Shown: positions 8,686-17,054 of the stretch, piece after piece
How the letters are laid out: each line of letters starts with the position of its first letter
Numbering within the stretch: the stretch's first letter is position 1
Source of the DNA: Opitutaceae bacterium
Lineage (GTDB): Bacteria; Verrucomicrobiota; Verrucomicrobiia; Opitutales; Opitutaceae
Assembly: GCA_025352845.1 (NCBI GenBank)
Contig: JANXSC010000137.1
Coordinates: 1 to 36,612 of the forward strand
Length of the DNA: 36,612 nucleotides
Direction: 5' to 3'
Program-made: the position numbers and the translations under genes
Notes under the pieces: generated by a model
What the model was told of the DNA's origin: nothing
What the model saw: only the letters and a program-made list of their open reading frames with translations
Database searches by the model: none

Positions 8686-8765
8686 ATTTTGCGTTTGGTT
8701 TTCGATTCGTGGTTCCGACGATAGACTGACCCGGCCAGATCCGGCCGGTTCCGGTGAAACGCAAT

Positions 8766-9269
8766 ATGAACAACGAAAATTCAGTCCCATGCCGAACAGC
8801 CCGCGGCGATATGCGAGAGTGGTCATGGTATCTCGGCACAGCAATCGGCGCCGCCTTTGTGGCCAATTGGATTTGGGAAATGCTGCAAATGCCAGCCTAT
8901 CGCGATCTCGCCGAAAAACCATGGCGGCAGACGGTCGGGCTATGCACGCGCGCCGCGGCCGGGGACGTGCTCCTCACCTTGTTCGTGTATGCTGTCGGGG
9001 CTGCAATCTCGCGCTACTGGCGTTGGGCCTGGGCTGGTCGCCCGACAACATACTTTATGCTTGGCGCCCTGGGATTGGGCGTTGCGTGTGCGATCGAATT
9101 CGGCGGCTTAGCGCTCGGTTTATGGAGCTACAATGAGCACATGCCACTTTTCCTTGGGACGCGCTTGGGCGTTTTGCCATTGGCCCAACTGTCGCTCCTC
9201 GTCCCATTGTCGTTTTGGGCCGGGAATGTCGTGCGCCGCTTCGTTTTCAAAGCAAGGAGCCCACGCTGA
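8766..9269 (+). CDS. Uncharacterised five-helix membrane protein, WEMxQM family (copy 1)
   Basis: The ATG at 8766 is preferred over the upstream GTG at 8754 and gives 167 residues. About five hydrophobic helices are visible. Landmarks are ANWIWEMLQMPAY at the end of TM1, LCTRAAAGDVLLT, then IEFGGLALGLWSYNEHMP and PLAQLSLLVPLSFW. The same landmarks occur in order in the protein at 24380-24934, so the two are paralogues. Trp, Glu, Met and His in and near the membrane could bind copper, but this is inference. Each copy lies next to a small MM..DG membrane peptide. I do not recognise a named family. Confidence 0.8.
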   Translation: MNNENSVPCRTARGDMREWSWYLGTAIGAAFVANWIWEMLQMPAYRDLAEKPWRQTVGLCTRAAAGDVLLTLFVYAVGAAISRYWRWAWAGRPTTYFMLGALGLGVACAIEFGGLALGLWSYNEHMPLFLGTRLGVLPLAQLSLLVPLSFWAGNVVRRFVFKARSPR

Positions 9270-9369
9270 GCCCATCTGGGAATTACGTGATGTTAGTTGA
9301 ACGCAGCATCCACCATGAGCACCACTTTAAGGTTGGCGACGCCGACGGGCCAAAAATGGGGTCACTGAT

Positions 9370-9912
9370 ATGAATCAATCGAAACTATCGACCAAAATTC
9401 AAGATTCCCAGGCCACCAAACGGATCGTGCGCAAGGAAGATTATTTGCCGCTGATTGTTATAGTGCTGGTCGTGTCGTTGTCCGCCTGCGCGGATCAATG
9501 GGCTCGTGGGATGTGGAACAGCATGTTATTCATGCGTGAATTCATGGCCCTGTTTTGGCTGATTTTGGCCATGCTCAAGCTGTTCGACCTGCGTGGATTC
9601 GCCGGCCTCTTTCAGCAGTATGATCTCATCGGGAAACGCTCCAGGATCTACGCGTTGGTCTATCCGTTCATCGAACTACTGCTTGGTCTCGCATACCAGG
9701 CCAACGTGCTCCCCGCGCTGACCAATTCGGTCTCCCTCGTTCTCATGGTCATCGCTACGATCGGAGTTCTATTGGCGCTTCACAAAAAGATGGACACCTC
9801 ATGGTGCTGCCTCGGCGCAGTCCTCAAAGTTCCTCTCAGTCCTTTGGCGGTCTTGGTTGATCTTGGCATGGCAGCGATGGCTGGCGGCATGTTGCTGATG
9901 GGTGCGGCATGA
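9370..9912 (+). CDS. MauE/DoxX-like membrane protein
   Basis: This 180-residue protein has a polar N-terminus and about four membrane helices. Landmarks are MWNSMLFMREFMALFWLIL, FDLRGFAGLFQQYDLIGKRS, YPFIELLLGLAYQ and a late SWCCLGAVLKVPLSPLAVL. This pattern fits MauE/DoxX-type redox-associated membrane proteins often found beside metal-transport genes. The usual version ends CACLGT.. with a Cys pair; here the pair is adjacent (CC). It could support disulfide or heavy-metal handling at the membrane. It lies 100 bp after the five-helix protein, on the same strand. Family placement is from remembered motifs, not a search. Confidence 0.75.
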   Translation: MNQSKLSTKIQDSQATKRIVRKEDYLPLIVIVLVVSLSACADQWARGMWNSMLFMREFMALFWLILAMLKLFDLRGFAGLFQQYDLIGKRSRIYALVYPFIELLLGLAYQANVLPALTNSVSLVLMVIATIGVLLALHKKMDTSWCCLGAVLKVPLSPLAVLVDLGMAAMAGGMLLMGAA

Positions 9913-10082
9913 GTGTCCCAATCCGACGAAAGAAAAGCCATGAGCTGCGGCTCCGCCGTCCAAATTGATCCAACAACGCAGCAGCCCCGGCGTCGGCGGC
10001 ATGATCTTTTCTCTCATCCACATCCTCATTATTACCCCCTAATTTTCGCCTGGTTGCGCGAACGCCGGTTGCACTCCACTCC

Positions 10083-11186
10083 ATGATCACATCCCTGCTC
10101 TCTCGTTTCGCCCTTACGCTCGTCGCCGCGTCCATCGCCACCGCGTCCATCGCCACCGCAGCCATTGCGGCCGCGGTTCAATTTCCCAACGCCGCCCAGC
10201 CCCAGCTCGCCGCCACCTCCGACGATCGCGTGTGGCTCGCCTTTGGCCGCGGCCAGGAAATTTATGTCGCCCGCTCCACCGATCAAGGCGCGACCTTTGG
10301 TGAACCCGTCCGCGTCGCCGCGCTGCCGTCGCTCATGCTCGGCCGCCGCCGGGGGCCGCGCATCGCCGCGCACGGCGATCGCGTCACGATCACCGTGATG
10401 GCGGGTGAACTCCTTGCATTTCACTCGAAGGACGCCGGAAAAACGTGGGCCGGCCCCGCCGTCGTCAACGACGTGCCGCGCAGCGCGCGCGAAGGCTTGC
10501 ACGGATTCGCCGCCGCACCCGACGGCCGCCTCTTCGCCACGTGGCTTGACCTGCGAGACATCCCCGGCGCACGCACCCAACTCTTCGGCGCCGAGTCCGC
10601 CGACGGCGGAGCGACGTGGAGCGCCAACCGCCTCGTCTATCGTGCGCCCGCCGGCCAGACCGTGTGCGAGTGCTGCCACCCCTCCGCGCTCTTCAACGCC
10701 CGCGGCGATCTCACCGTGATGTGGCGCAACGGCGTCGACAACGCGCGCGACATGTGGAGCGCGACGCGGCCCGTCGGCACCGCCGAATTTGGCTCCGCCG
10801 CGAAACTCGGCGGCGGCACGTGGCTGCTCAAAGCCTGCCCGATGGACGGTGGCGCGATTTTTTGCGACGGCGACCGCGCGGCGTCGGTTTGGCAGCGCGA
10901 CGGCTCGGTTTATTTTTGTGCCGAAAGCCAACCCGAGCAGCTTCTCGGCAAAGGCACCCAACCCGTGGCGCTCACAACCGCGCAACGCCGCGTCGCCGTC
11001 TGGCAGCAGGGAGCGGATCTGGTGGTGGCCACCCCCGGTGATTCCGCTCCGCCTCGCGTGCTGGCTCGCGGCGCGCGTTTCCCGACGCTCATGGCGATCC
11101 CCGGCACGAACCGCGTGCTCGTCGCCTACGAACGCGTTGCCGATGTGGTCGTCGCGCCACTCGACGCCCCGCTCACCACGCCATGA
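10083..11186 (+). CDS. Exported sialidase-fold (BNR repeat) protein with CECCH motif
   Basis: The 367-residue protein has a long Ala/Thr-rich signal containing two in-frame copies of a 15-bp unit (IATAS/IATAA, 10128-10157). The mature part shows BNR/Asp-box motifs STDQGATF, SKDAGKTW and SADGGATW, which mark a six-bladed propeller. No sialidase Arg triad or catalytic Tyr/Glu pair is obvious, so glycosidase activity is doubtful. Near residue 195 it has TVCECCHPS, an unusual Cys/His cluster, and two later Cys-containing blades (KACPMDGGAIFC). Together with the copper neighbours this suggests metal binding or a periplasmic scaffold. The CCxxC copy 2 gene follows 52 bp later. Confidence 0.75.
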   Translation: MITSLLSRFALTLVAASIATASIATAAIAAAVQFPNAAQPQLAATSDDRVWLAFGRGQEIYVARSTDQGATFGEPVRVAALPSLMLGRRRGPRIAAHGDRVTITVMAGELLAFHSKDAGKTWAGPAVVNDVPRSAREGLHGFAAAPDGRLFATWLDLRDIPGARTQLFGAESADGGATWSANRLVYRAPAGQTVCECCHPSALFNARGDLTVMWRNGVDNARDMWSATRPVGTAEFGSAAKLGGGTWLLKACPMDGGAIFCDGDRAASVWQRDGSVYFCAESQPEQLLGKGTQPVALTTAQRRVAVWQQGADLVVATPGDSAPPRVLARGARFPTLMAIPGTNRVLVAYERVADVVVAPLDAPLTTP

Positions 11187-11238
11187 GCCCGCGCGCGCCC
11201 GCTGTAAGATTTATGTCCGCACTCCGTCATCCACTATC

Positions 11239-11649
11239 ATGAACATGAAAACCAAAACGATCCACACCCTCCGCCTCGCGTTCGCCCTCGCGGCGACCGT
11301 TTTCTCGACCAGTTCCGCCTCCGCCGCCGAAAGCAAGGACCACGTCAAAAAATCTGCCGCCCCGGCCGCCGCGGGCACGCTCACCCCTGCAAATGCAAAA
11401 ACCGACGCCGCCTGGCTCTCCCAGGCCGTCGCCGCCTACCCGCTCGACGGTTGCGTCGTCTCCGGCGACAAGTTCGACGGCGGTGCGATGGGCAAACCGC
11501 AGGACTACGTTTACAAAACCGCCGGCCAGCCCGACCGCCTCGTGCGGTTCTGCTGCAAAGACTGCGTGAAGGATTTCAACAAGGAGCCCGCCAAGTTCCT
11601 CAAAACGCTCGACGACGCCGCGGTCGCAAAGACCAAAGTCGGAAAATAA
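11239..11649 (+). CDS. Exported CCxxC protein (YHS/TRASH-like), copy 2
   Basis: The ORF track extends the frame upstream to 10789 inside the propeller gene. The ATG at 11239 gives MNMKTKTIHTLRLAFALAAT with a proper signal and is used here. The 136-residue product has YPLDGCVVSGDKFDGGAMG followed by RFCCKDCVKDFNKEPAKFL, the same layout as copy 1 at 1420-1737 (CVVS, then CCxxC, then DFxKEPAKFL). The linker before the domain is longer. Periplasmic heavy-metal binding is likely. Each paralogue precedes a TolC-family gene (copy 1 with DUF3347 in between), so the pair may reflect duplication of a CCxxC-TolC block. Confidence 0.82.
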   Translation: MNMKTKTIHTLRLAFALAATVFSTSSASAAESKDHVKKSAAPAAAGTLTPANAKTDAAWLSQAVAAYPLDGCVVSGDKFDGGAMGKPQDYVYKTAGQPDRLVRFCCKDCVKDFNKEPAKFLKTLDDAAVAKTKVGK

Positions 11650-11745
11650 TCCGCCGCGCGTCACGCCTCTCACTCGCGATGCGGCGAACCATCCGTCGCC
11701 GCATCGCCTGCCACCGTTGTTCGTCCCCTCTTGCCGATTCCATCC

Positions 11746-13209
11746 ATGCCACCCTCGACCGCCACGCCGCCGGTTCTTCGCAGCAGCTTCCTCGCACTCG
11801 CGCTCGTGCTGCTCGCCGGCTGCGCGACCACCGATCCCAAAGCCACGCTGCCCGCCGTGCAGCAGCAGATCGCCGCGCGCAGCGACCTCACCGTTTCTTG
11901 GCCACTAAACAATGACGAGCGCACTGCGGCCGATGACGCTACGCGCGCCCTGCTCGCCACCGAACTCACCCCCGCCTCCGCCGTCCAAATTGCCCTGCTC
12001 AACAACCGCCGCCTTCGCGCCACGTTTGAGGAACTCGGCGTTTCCCAAGCCGACCTCGCCGCCGCCACGCGCCTCCGCAATCCCACCTTCGCCGCCAGCG
12101 TGCGCTGGCCCGACCAACGCCCGCGCGGCCCCAACGTCGAATTCTCCCTCGTCGCCGATCTCCTCGACGATCTCCTCATCCCTCTCCGCAAAAAAGTCGC
12201 GCGCGAGCAGCTCGCGCAGGCCGGGCGTCGCGTCGCGCACGAAGTCCTCTCGCTCGCGGCCGAGGTGAAGGCCGCCGTCTATACCGCGCAAGCCCGGCAA
12301 CTTTTCGCGGACCGCCTCGCCGCCGTCGCCGAGGTCAACGCCGCCGCCACCGAACTCACGCAGCGCAAATACGACGCCGGCAACATCGGCCGTCTCGATC
12401 TCACCCTGCAACAATTTGCCGCCCGGCAATCGCGGCTCGAGCAGGCCCGCGCCGAAGCCCAGCTCAAGGCCGATCGCGAAAAGGTGAACCGGCTGCTCAG
12501 CCTCACCGGCGCGCAGAACGCTTGGAAAATCGCCCCCGGGCTCCCCGCCCTCCCCGCCCAAGAACCCGCCCTCGACCAGATCGAGACCGTCGCGATCGCG
12601 CAGCGGCTCGACCTTGCGCTGGCCGCGTCGCGCATCGCCCTCGCCGAATCCGCCCTCGCGTTGAAACGCTCGACGCGCCTCCTCCCCGTGGGGCTCAGTC
12701 TCGGCGTCGACATGGAGCGTGAGAGCTCCGGCACACGCCTCACCGGCCCGAAGCTCGAACTCGGCCTGCCGATTTTCGACCAGGGTCAGGCCGAACTCGC
12801 CCGTCTCGGCTCCGAACTGCGCCGCGCCCATGCGAACCACGAGGCCCTTGCCGCGGAAATCCAATCCGAGGTGCGCGAGTCCCGCGACGCCCTGCTCGCC
12901 GCGCGCGCCGCCGTCGACACCTTCACCGAAACTCTCCTGCCGCAGCGCCGCCTGATCCTGCAGGACACGCTGCTTCAGTATAACGCGATGCAGAAAAGCA
13001 GCTACGAGCTGCTCGCCGCGAAAGAGCAGCAGATCCGGGCCGAGCGCGAAAGCATCGAGGCGTTGCGCGACTACTGGATCGCGCGCGTGCAGCTTGAGCG
13101 TGCCCTCGGCGGCAAGTTGCCCGGCGATTCCGCACCACCCGCACCGAAGGCCGAAACTCCGGAAGGGAAAACAAGCGGCAACGAACCAGCCCACCACTCG
13201 CACAAATGA
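11746..13209 (+). CDS. TolC-family outer-membrane lipoprotein, second copy
   Basis: The track start at 11731 is TTG. The ATG at 11746 gives 487 residues with a lipoprotein signal ending VLLAGCATTD. TolC helices and repeats are visible: LTPASAVQIALLNNRRLRAT near residue 75, LRNPTFAASVRW, LELGLPIFDQGQAELARLGS near 350, and a closing YELLAAKEQQIRAERESIEA. The tail is Pro/Lys-rich (HHSHK). It is the outer-membrane type found with metal-handling multicopper oxidases, here without its own inner-membrane pump or adaptor. It overlaps the multicopper oxidase start by 4 bp (ATGA at 13206), so the two are translationally coupled. Confidence 0.88.
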   Translation: MPPSTATPPVLRSSFLALALVLLAGCATTDPKATLPAVQQQIAARSDLTVSWPLNNDERTAADDATRALLATELTPASAVQIALLNNRRLRATFEELGVSQADLAAATRLRNPTFAASVRWPDQRPRGPNVEFSLVADLLDDLLIPLRKKVAREQLAQAGRRVAHEVLSLAAEVKAAVYTAQARQLFADRLAAVAEVNAAATELTQRKYDAGNIGRLDLTLQQFAARQSRLEQARAEAQLKADREKVNRLLSLTGAQNAWKIAPGLPALPAQEPALDQIETVAIAQRLDLALAASRIALAESALALKRSTRLLPVGLSLGVDMERESSGTRLTGPKLELGLPIFDQGQAELARLGSELRRAHANHEALAAEIQSEVRESRDALLAARAAVDTFTETLLPQRRLILQDTLLQYNAMQKSSYELLAAKEQQIRAERESIEALRDYWIARVQLERALGGKLPGDSAPPAPKAETPEGKTSGNEPAHHSHK

Positions 13210-14663
13210 ATCCCTCTCCGCTCTCCCGCCGCGATTTCTTCTCCCTCGCCGGCAGTGCCGCGCTCGCCGTCCCCGCCGCCCGTCTCCTCGCCGCCGACGG
13301 CGAACGCCCCGCGCTCAAGCCGACGAGCACCGGCTCTACGCAACCGTTCGTCCCCGCGTCCGGCCCCTCCGGCTACAAGCCCGTCATCACACCCAACGGC
13401 GCGACGCTTCCGTGGAAAATCGTGGACGGTGTGAAAGTCTTTCACCTCATCCCCGAGCCCGTCACGCATGAGTTCGCCCCCGGTCTCGTCGCCGAGTGCT
13501 GGGGCTACAACGGCCGCGTGCATGGCCCGACGATCGAGGCCATCGAGGGCGACCGTGTGCGCATCTACGTCACGAACCGGCTCGCCGCACCGACGACCGT
13601 GCACTGGCACGGCGTCCTCCTGCCGAGCGGGATGGACGGCGTCGGCGGCGTTTCGCAGAAAGCCATCCAGCCCGGCGAGACGTTCAAGTATGAGTTCACC
13701 CTGCGGCAACACGGCACGCTGATGTATCACTCGCATCACGATGAGATGACGCAGATGCAGCTCGGCATGATGGGCCTCTTCATCATCCACCCGAAGCAGC
13801 CGACTCAGCCGCCACCCGACCGCGACTACGCCATCATGCTCAGCGAATGGAAAATCGAAGTCGGCGCGCGCCGCCCCGATCCCAACGAGATGACGGACTT
13901 CAATGTCTTCACAATGAACGGCCGCAGCTTTCCCGGCACGCAGGCGCTCGTCGCGAAGAAAGGCGACCGCGTCCGCATCCGTCTCGGCAACCTCAGCACC
14001 ATGAGCCACCACGCGATCCACCTGCACGGCTACTATTTCAAAGTCGTCGCCACCGATGGCGGCGAGATTCCCGTCGCCGGCCAGTGGCCCGAGACCACGG
14101 TCCACATGCCGACGGGCAGCACGCGCACCATCGAGTTCGTCGCCGACGAACCGGGCGACTGGGTGATGCACTGCCACATGCTCCACCACGTGATGACCCA
14201 GATGGGCCACAACTTCGGCAACCTCATCGGCATCGACGAAACCGGCCTGAACCAAGCCATCCGCCCGCTCGTGCCCGGCTACATGACGATGGGCGCGACC
14301 GGCATGGGCGACATGGGCGACATGGGGATGGCCGTTCCGCCCAACTCGCTCCCGATGGTCGGTGGCCCCGGTCAATACGACTACATCACGATGGGCGGCA
14401 TGTTCACGATTTTGAAAGTGCGCGAGGAATTGCCCGCCGACGGCTCCGAACCGGAGTGGTATAAATCGCCGCCCGGGACGCTCGCCGAGCCCGCGCCCGA
14501 AGCCGACCTCAAGCGCGACGGCATCGCCTTCGCCGCCGCGACCGCCAAGCTGGAAGCTCGCGGCAAAAAACCGCTCGAACTGTGCGACCCCGCCGCTCCC
14601 GCCGGCAATGCCAGTCCTCTCCTGCGGCAGCCGACGGCACGGGTGAAAATCGCGCTTCAATGA
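13206..14663 (+). CDS. Tat-exported multicopper oxidase
   Basis: The 485-residue product starts MNPSPLSRRDFFSLAGSAAL, a twin-arginine signal that fits export of a folded copper enzyme. All four copper-binding motifs are present: HWHGVLLPSGMDG, LMYHSHHDEMTQ, HAIHLHGYYFK and WVMHCHMLHHVMTQM. The last is HCHxxxHxxxxM, giving a type 1 site with an axial Met. A Met-rich loop (MTMGATGMGDMGDMGMAVPP) follows the last motif, as in cuprous oxidases. It probably oxidises Cu(I) to Cu(II) in the periplasm. At 485 residues it is shorter than PcoA-type enzymes. It overlaps the TolC-type gene upstream. About 105 bp of apparently non-coding DNA follow before the convergent cytochrome gene. Confidence 0.92.
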   Translation: MNPSPLSRRDFFSLAGSAALAVPAARLLAADGERPALKPTSTGSTQPFVPASGPSGYKPVITPNGATLPWKIVDGVKVFHLIPEPVTHEFAPGLVAECWGYNGRVHGPTIEAIEGDRVRIYVTNRLAAPTTVHWHGVLLPSGMDGVGGVSQKAIQPGETFKYEFTLRQHGTLMYHSHHDEMTQMQLGMMGLFIIHPKQPTQPPPDRDYAIMLSEWKIEVGARRPDPNEMTDFNVFTMNGRSFPGTQALVAKKGDRVRIRLGNLSTMSHHAIHLHGYYFKVVATDGGEIPVAGQWPETTVHMPTGSTRTIEFVADEPGDWVMHCHMLHHVMTQMGHNFGNLIGIDETGLNQAIRPLVPGYMTMGATGMGDMGDMGMAVPPNSLPMVGGPGQYDYITMGGMFTILKVREELPADGSEPEWYKSPPGTLAEPAPEADLKRDGIAFAAATAKLEARGKKPLELCDPAAPAGNASPLLRQPTARVKIALQ

Positions 14664-14769
14664 GACCCTTTCAAAACCAATCTGCCCGCAACGCCGGCAT
14701 CCATCGTCACCACCGACCGCAAGGATACCGGTGCACCGGTTGCGCAAAAACCAGCTTGCCCGGTGACCC

Positions 14770-15363
14770 TCAGTGCTTGTGCGCCTGCGCCGGTTCTGAC
14801 GCGTGGGGCTGACCTTCGCGCGCGGGCCCTTCTTTAATGGCGGGGCGCTCCATCAGCGCGCGATAGCGATCCGGCGTGGTCGTCTCCATCTGCCGCACGA
14901 AGGCGGTGAGCGCCCAGAGTTCCTCGTCGTCATGGGAGCCACCGAAGGCGGACATGCCGGTGTCTTTGATCCCGTTCTTGATTATCCAAAACACTTCCGA
15001 ATCGCTCCATTGCATCGTGCGCAGGGCGTCGGCGAGGTCGGGCGCCGCGGGATAAAGCTGCCACGGTTCGGGCTTTTTTCCGGGAGCCCCGTGGCAGGTG
15101 CGGCACATCAGTTCGTAGTGCCCGGCGGCACCCTCCGCCAGCGCGCGGTTCTGCGGATCGAAGTTCGCGGGCACTTTGATATTTCGCGCGTGCGCGACCA
15201 CGGATCGCATCATCACCACGCGGAGAATCTGCTCCACCGGCTTCGCGTGCCGAGTCGTCGCCGCGACATCGTAGAACCCAGAGTAAACGAAGAGCGTTCC
15301 CACAAGGAGCAAGCCGACCACGATGAGCGCCAACTTTCCCAGCACGCGCGGGACTGTTTTCAT
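14770..15363 (-). CDS. Membrane-anchored class I cytochrome c
   Basis: This 197-residue protein has an N-terminal anchor (LGKLALIVVGLLLVGTLFVYSG), then a heme site MCRTCHGAPGKKPEP near residue 86. The distal Met is likely in KDTGMSAFGGSHDDEELWAL. It ends in a His/Gln/Lys tail (QPHASEPAQAHKH). It would be a periplasmic electron carrier. It starts one base after the stop of the beta-barrel gene (TGA-C-ATG), so the two form a tight minus-strand operon. A role as electron acceptor for a multicopper oxidase or the flavoprotein module is possible but only inferred. Confidence 0.88.
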   Translation of the reverse strand: MKTVPRVLGKLALIVVGLLLVGTLFVYSGFYDVAATTRHAKPVEQILRVVMMRSVVAHARNIKVPANFDPQNRALAEGAAGHYELMCRTCHGAPGKKPEPWQLYPAAPDLADALRTMQWSDSEVFWIIKNGIKDTGMSAFGGSHDDEELWALTAFVRQMETTTPDRYRALMERPAIKEGPAREGQPHASEPAQAHKH

Positions 15364-15364
15364 G

Positions 15365-16816
15365 TCAGTGCGCCATCGCCGCGGCGCGGAGACGGAGAAA
15401 AACCCAAACGCCGACCGGATTTCTGCCGTAGCGCGCGTCGAGAACGGCCGGTTTAAACGAGTAGGTCACCGACGCTCCGAGCCCCAGTTGGTAAGGCTGC
15501 TTCTCCACGAGCTCACGCGTGAGGCCGACGCTCAGTTGCTTCACGCGAATTTTTCTGGCGTCGGGCAACAGCTTCAGTTCCTCGCCCGTTTTCTCGACGT
15601 ATTCCGCCCGGCCGAAGACCGCTATGCGCCCCGCCATATAATTCGATTCGAGCAGCCACGCATTGGTCGGCTCGCGGCCGGTGTCGTTTCGGCCCCACGC
15701 CGCCGTGGTGGCGATGTGCCGGTCGCCGGAAAGTTTGGTCAGGTGCATGAGCGACGCGGTCGTGCGCCACACGTGTTCGCGCGGGTGCAGCTCCTCGGGG
15801 CTCTTCAAATAGCCGTGCGAAACCTGCGCGCTCCAGGCCGCCGAGGGATTCCACGTGAATCGGCCCGAATAGGAATCGAGCTTGGGATGTTCGATATCCC
15901 ACCGATCCTCGTCCGGCTCGCGGCCGTTGAACCACGAACCCTCGAGTTGCCATGTTTTCTGCGCGACGCCGGCGGTGAGCACGCCAAACGCGATGTGCGT
16001 GGAGTCGAGCCAGTGGTGGCTGATCGGCGCGGCGGGATTGTCCATCGCCGACATGCGGTGGGGAAAGGCCGGCGGCCCGAGCGCCGGTTCGCCTGAAGGC
16101 GCGACATAGAGCGAGAGGACGGTGTCTGGATTCACGAGCCGGCGATAGCGCGCGGACAGCTCCATGAAGAAATCGTGCGGATGCTGGCGATCCACGAGCG
16201 GTTGCCCGCGGTAGGCTTCACCGGATTGAAAGAGCAGCGGATAACCCTTCCCGGTGGTCGTGAGCGGTTCTAAGCAGAACATCCCGCGAAACGTCAGCTC
16301 ATCTTCCGCGACGCGGCGCGTCGCCATCAGCATCAGCCAATTGACCGAGTTGAACTGGTCGTCACCACGCGGCCCGGACTGATCGTCATAGGCGAGAAAC
16401 GCATTGTAGTGAGTCATCACCTGCCAGTCCCCCAACATGGAGTGATGCGCGTGCATGGGAGTCGCCTCGGGCTGCCAGGCGGTGCCCGAGGCCTCCTGCG
16501 AGTCGGAGAGCGGGCCGAAGGACATGCTCATTTCGTGGCCCATCGGCAGGCCCATGCCCGCGTGACTCGTCCCCATTTTCATTCCGCCGTGATCGGTTGC
16601 GGGCATGGCCCCGTCGCCTTCGGCCTTTGCTCCGCTGCCGGACGATGGCGTGGAGCCCGCCGGCCGGGGTTGCGACGGCATGACGGGATGTTGGTGCGGG
16701 GTCGCCTGAGCGCGAGCGTCCGCCGTGATCGAGGCGGCCAGGCAACAGAGGAAAAGCACCGACATCACAAACTGTGGGGCTGGAGCGATCCAGCAAAGGT
16801 TAAGACGGCGGTGCAT
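15365..16816 (-). CDS. Outer-membrane beta-barrel protein with Met/His-rich N-terminus
   Basis: The track ORF begins at 17056, but its first 80 residues lie in the divergent intergenic region. The ATG at 16816 (MHRRLNLCW...) gives 483 residues with a signal peptide ending DARAQA. A Met/His-rich segment follows (HQHPVMPSQP, MKMGTSHAGMGLPMGHEMSM). The rest alternates polar and hydrophobic residues like an outer-membrane barrel, with MLGDWQVMTHYNAFLAYDDQ, RQHPHDFFMELSARY and a late GLTRELVEKQPYQLGLGASV. It resembles large barrel proteins seen in copper islands, but I cannot name the family. It heads a two-gene operon with cytochrome c. Confidence 0.8.
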   Translation of the reverse strand: MHRRLNLCWIAPAPQFVMSVLFLCCLAASITADARAQATPHQHPVMPSQPRPAGSTPSSGSGAKAEGDGAMPATDHGGMKMGTSHAGMGLPMGHEMSMSFGPLSDSQEASGTAWQPEATPMHAHHSMLGDWQVMTHYNAFLAYDDQSGPRGDDQFNSVNWLMLMATRRVAEDELTFRGMFCLEPLTTTGKGYPLLFQSGEAYRGQPLVDRQHPHDFFMELSARYRRLVNPDTVLSLYVAPSGEPALGPPAFPHRMSAMDNPAAPISHHWLDSTHIAFGVLTAGVAQKTWQLEGSWFNGREPDEDRWDIEHPKLDSYSGRFTWNPSAAWSAQVSHGYLKSPEELHPREHVWRTTASLMHLTKLSGDRHIATTAAWGRNDTGREPTNAWLLESNYMAGRIAVFGRAEYVEKTGEELKLLPDARKIRVKQLSVGLTRELVEKQPYQLGLGASVTYSFKPAVLDARYGRNPVGVWVFLRLRAAAMAH

Positions 16817-17054
16817 GGGAAAAAAATTGGCGATGTCCGTGAAATGGAATGCCCCGCGTGAGGGCAGCGGCTCTTGTTCACCTAGTGACTGAACCGCGGG
16901 TCGCGTATGGGTTCCTTTCAATCCCGATGAAAATCCCGGTGCCATAATCAAGGATTCGGCTTCATCGGCAGACCGAACCGAGATTGTGCGCAGTCTTTCC
17001 CAAGAGATGCGCAGCGCAGTGATGAACTGATATGCGATACTGCTCACAACACCC
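16817..17054. promoter_or_regulatory. Divergent intergenic region
   Basis: These 238 bp separate the minus-strand barrel/cytochrome operon from the plus-strand multicopper oxidase fusion, so both promoters should lie here. A short inverted repeat TCAC-CTA-GTGA is present near 16880 and a CATAAT hexamer near 16943, but no well-spaced -35 partner is convincing. No gene is supported inside it. Confidence 0.35.

Noticed and set aside
8686-8765. GC-rich CCGGCC repeats as an operator between the divergent genes
   Set aside because: CCGGCCAGATCCGGCCGG is not a clean inverted repeat and no promoter boxes with good spacing are visible.
9913-10082. Possible gene between the MauE/DoxX-like and propeller genes
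   Set aside because: Only short frames without start, signal or domain features; taken as intergenic.
10128-10157. Two 15-bp tandem repeats in the propeller signal peptide as a phase-variation site
   Set aside because: The unit is a multiple of three and only two copies exist, so copy change would not shift the frame.
13071-14747. 558-residue minus-strand ORF opposite the multicopper oxidase
   Set aside because: The plus strand carries all copper motifs; the minus translation is low-complexity shadow.
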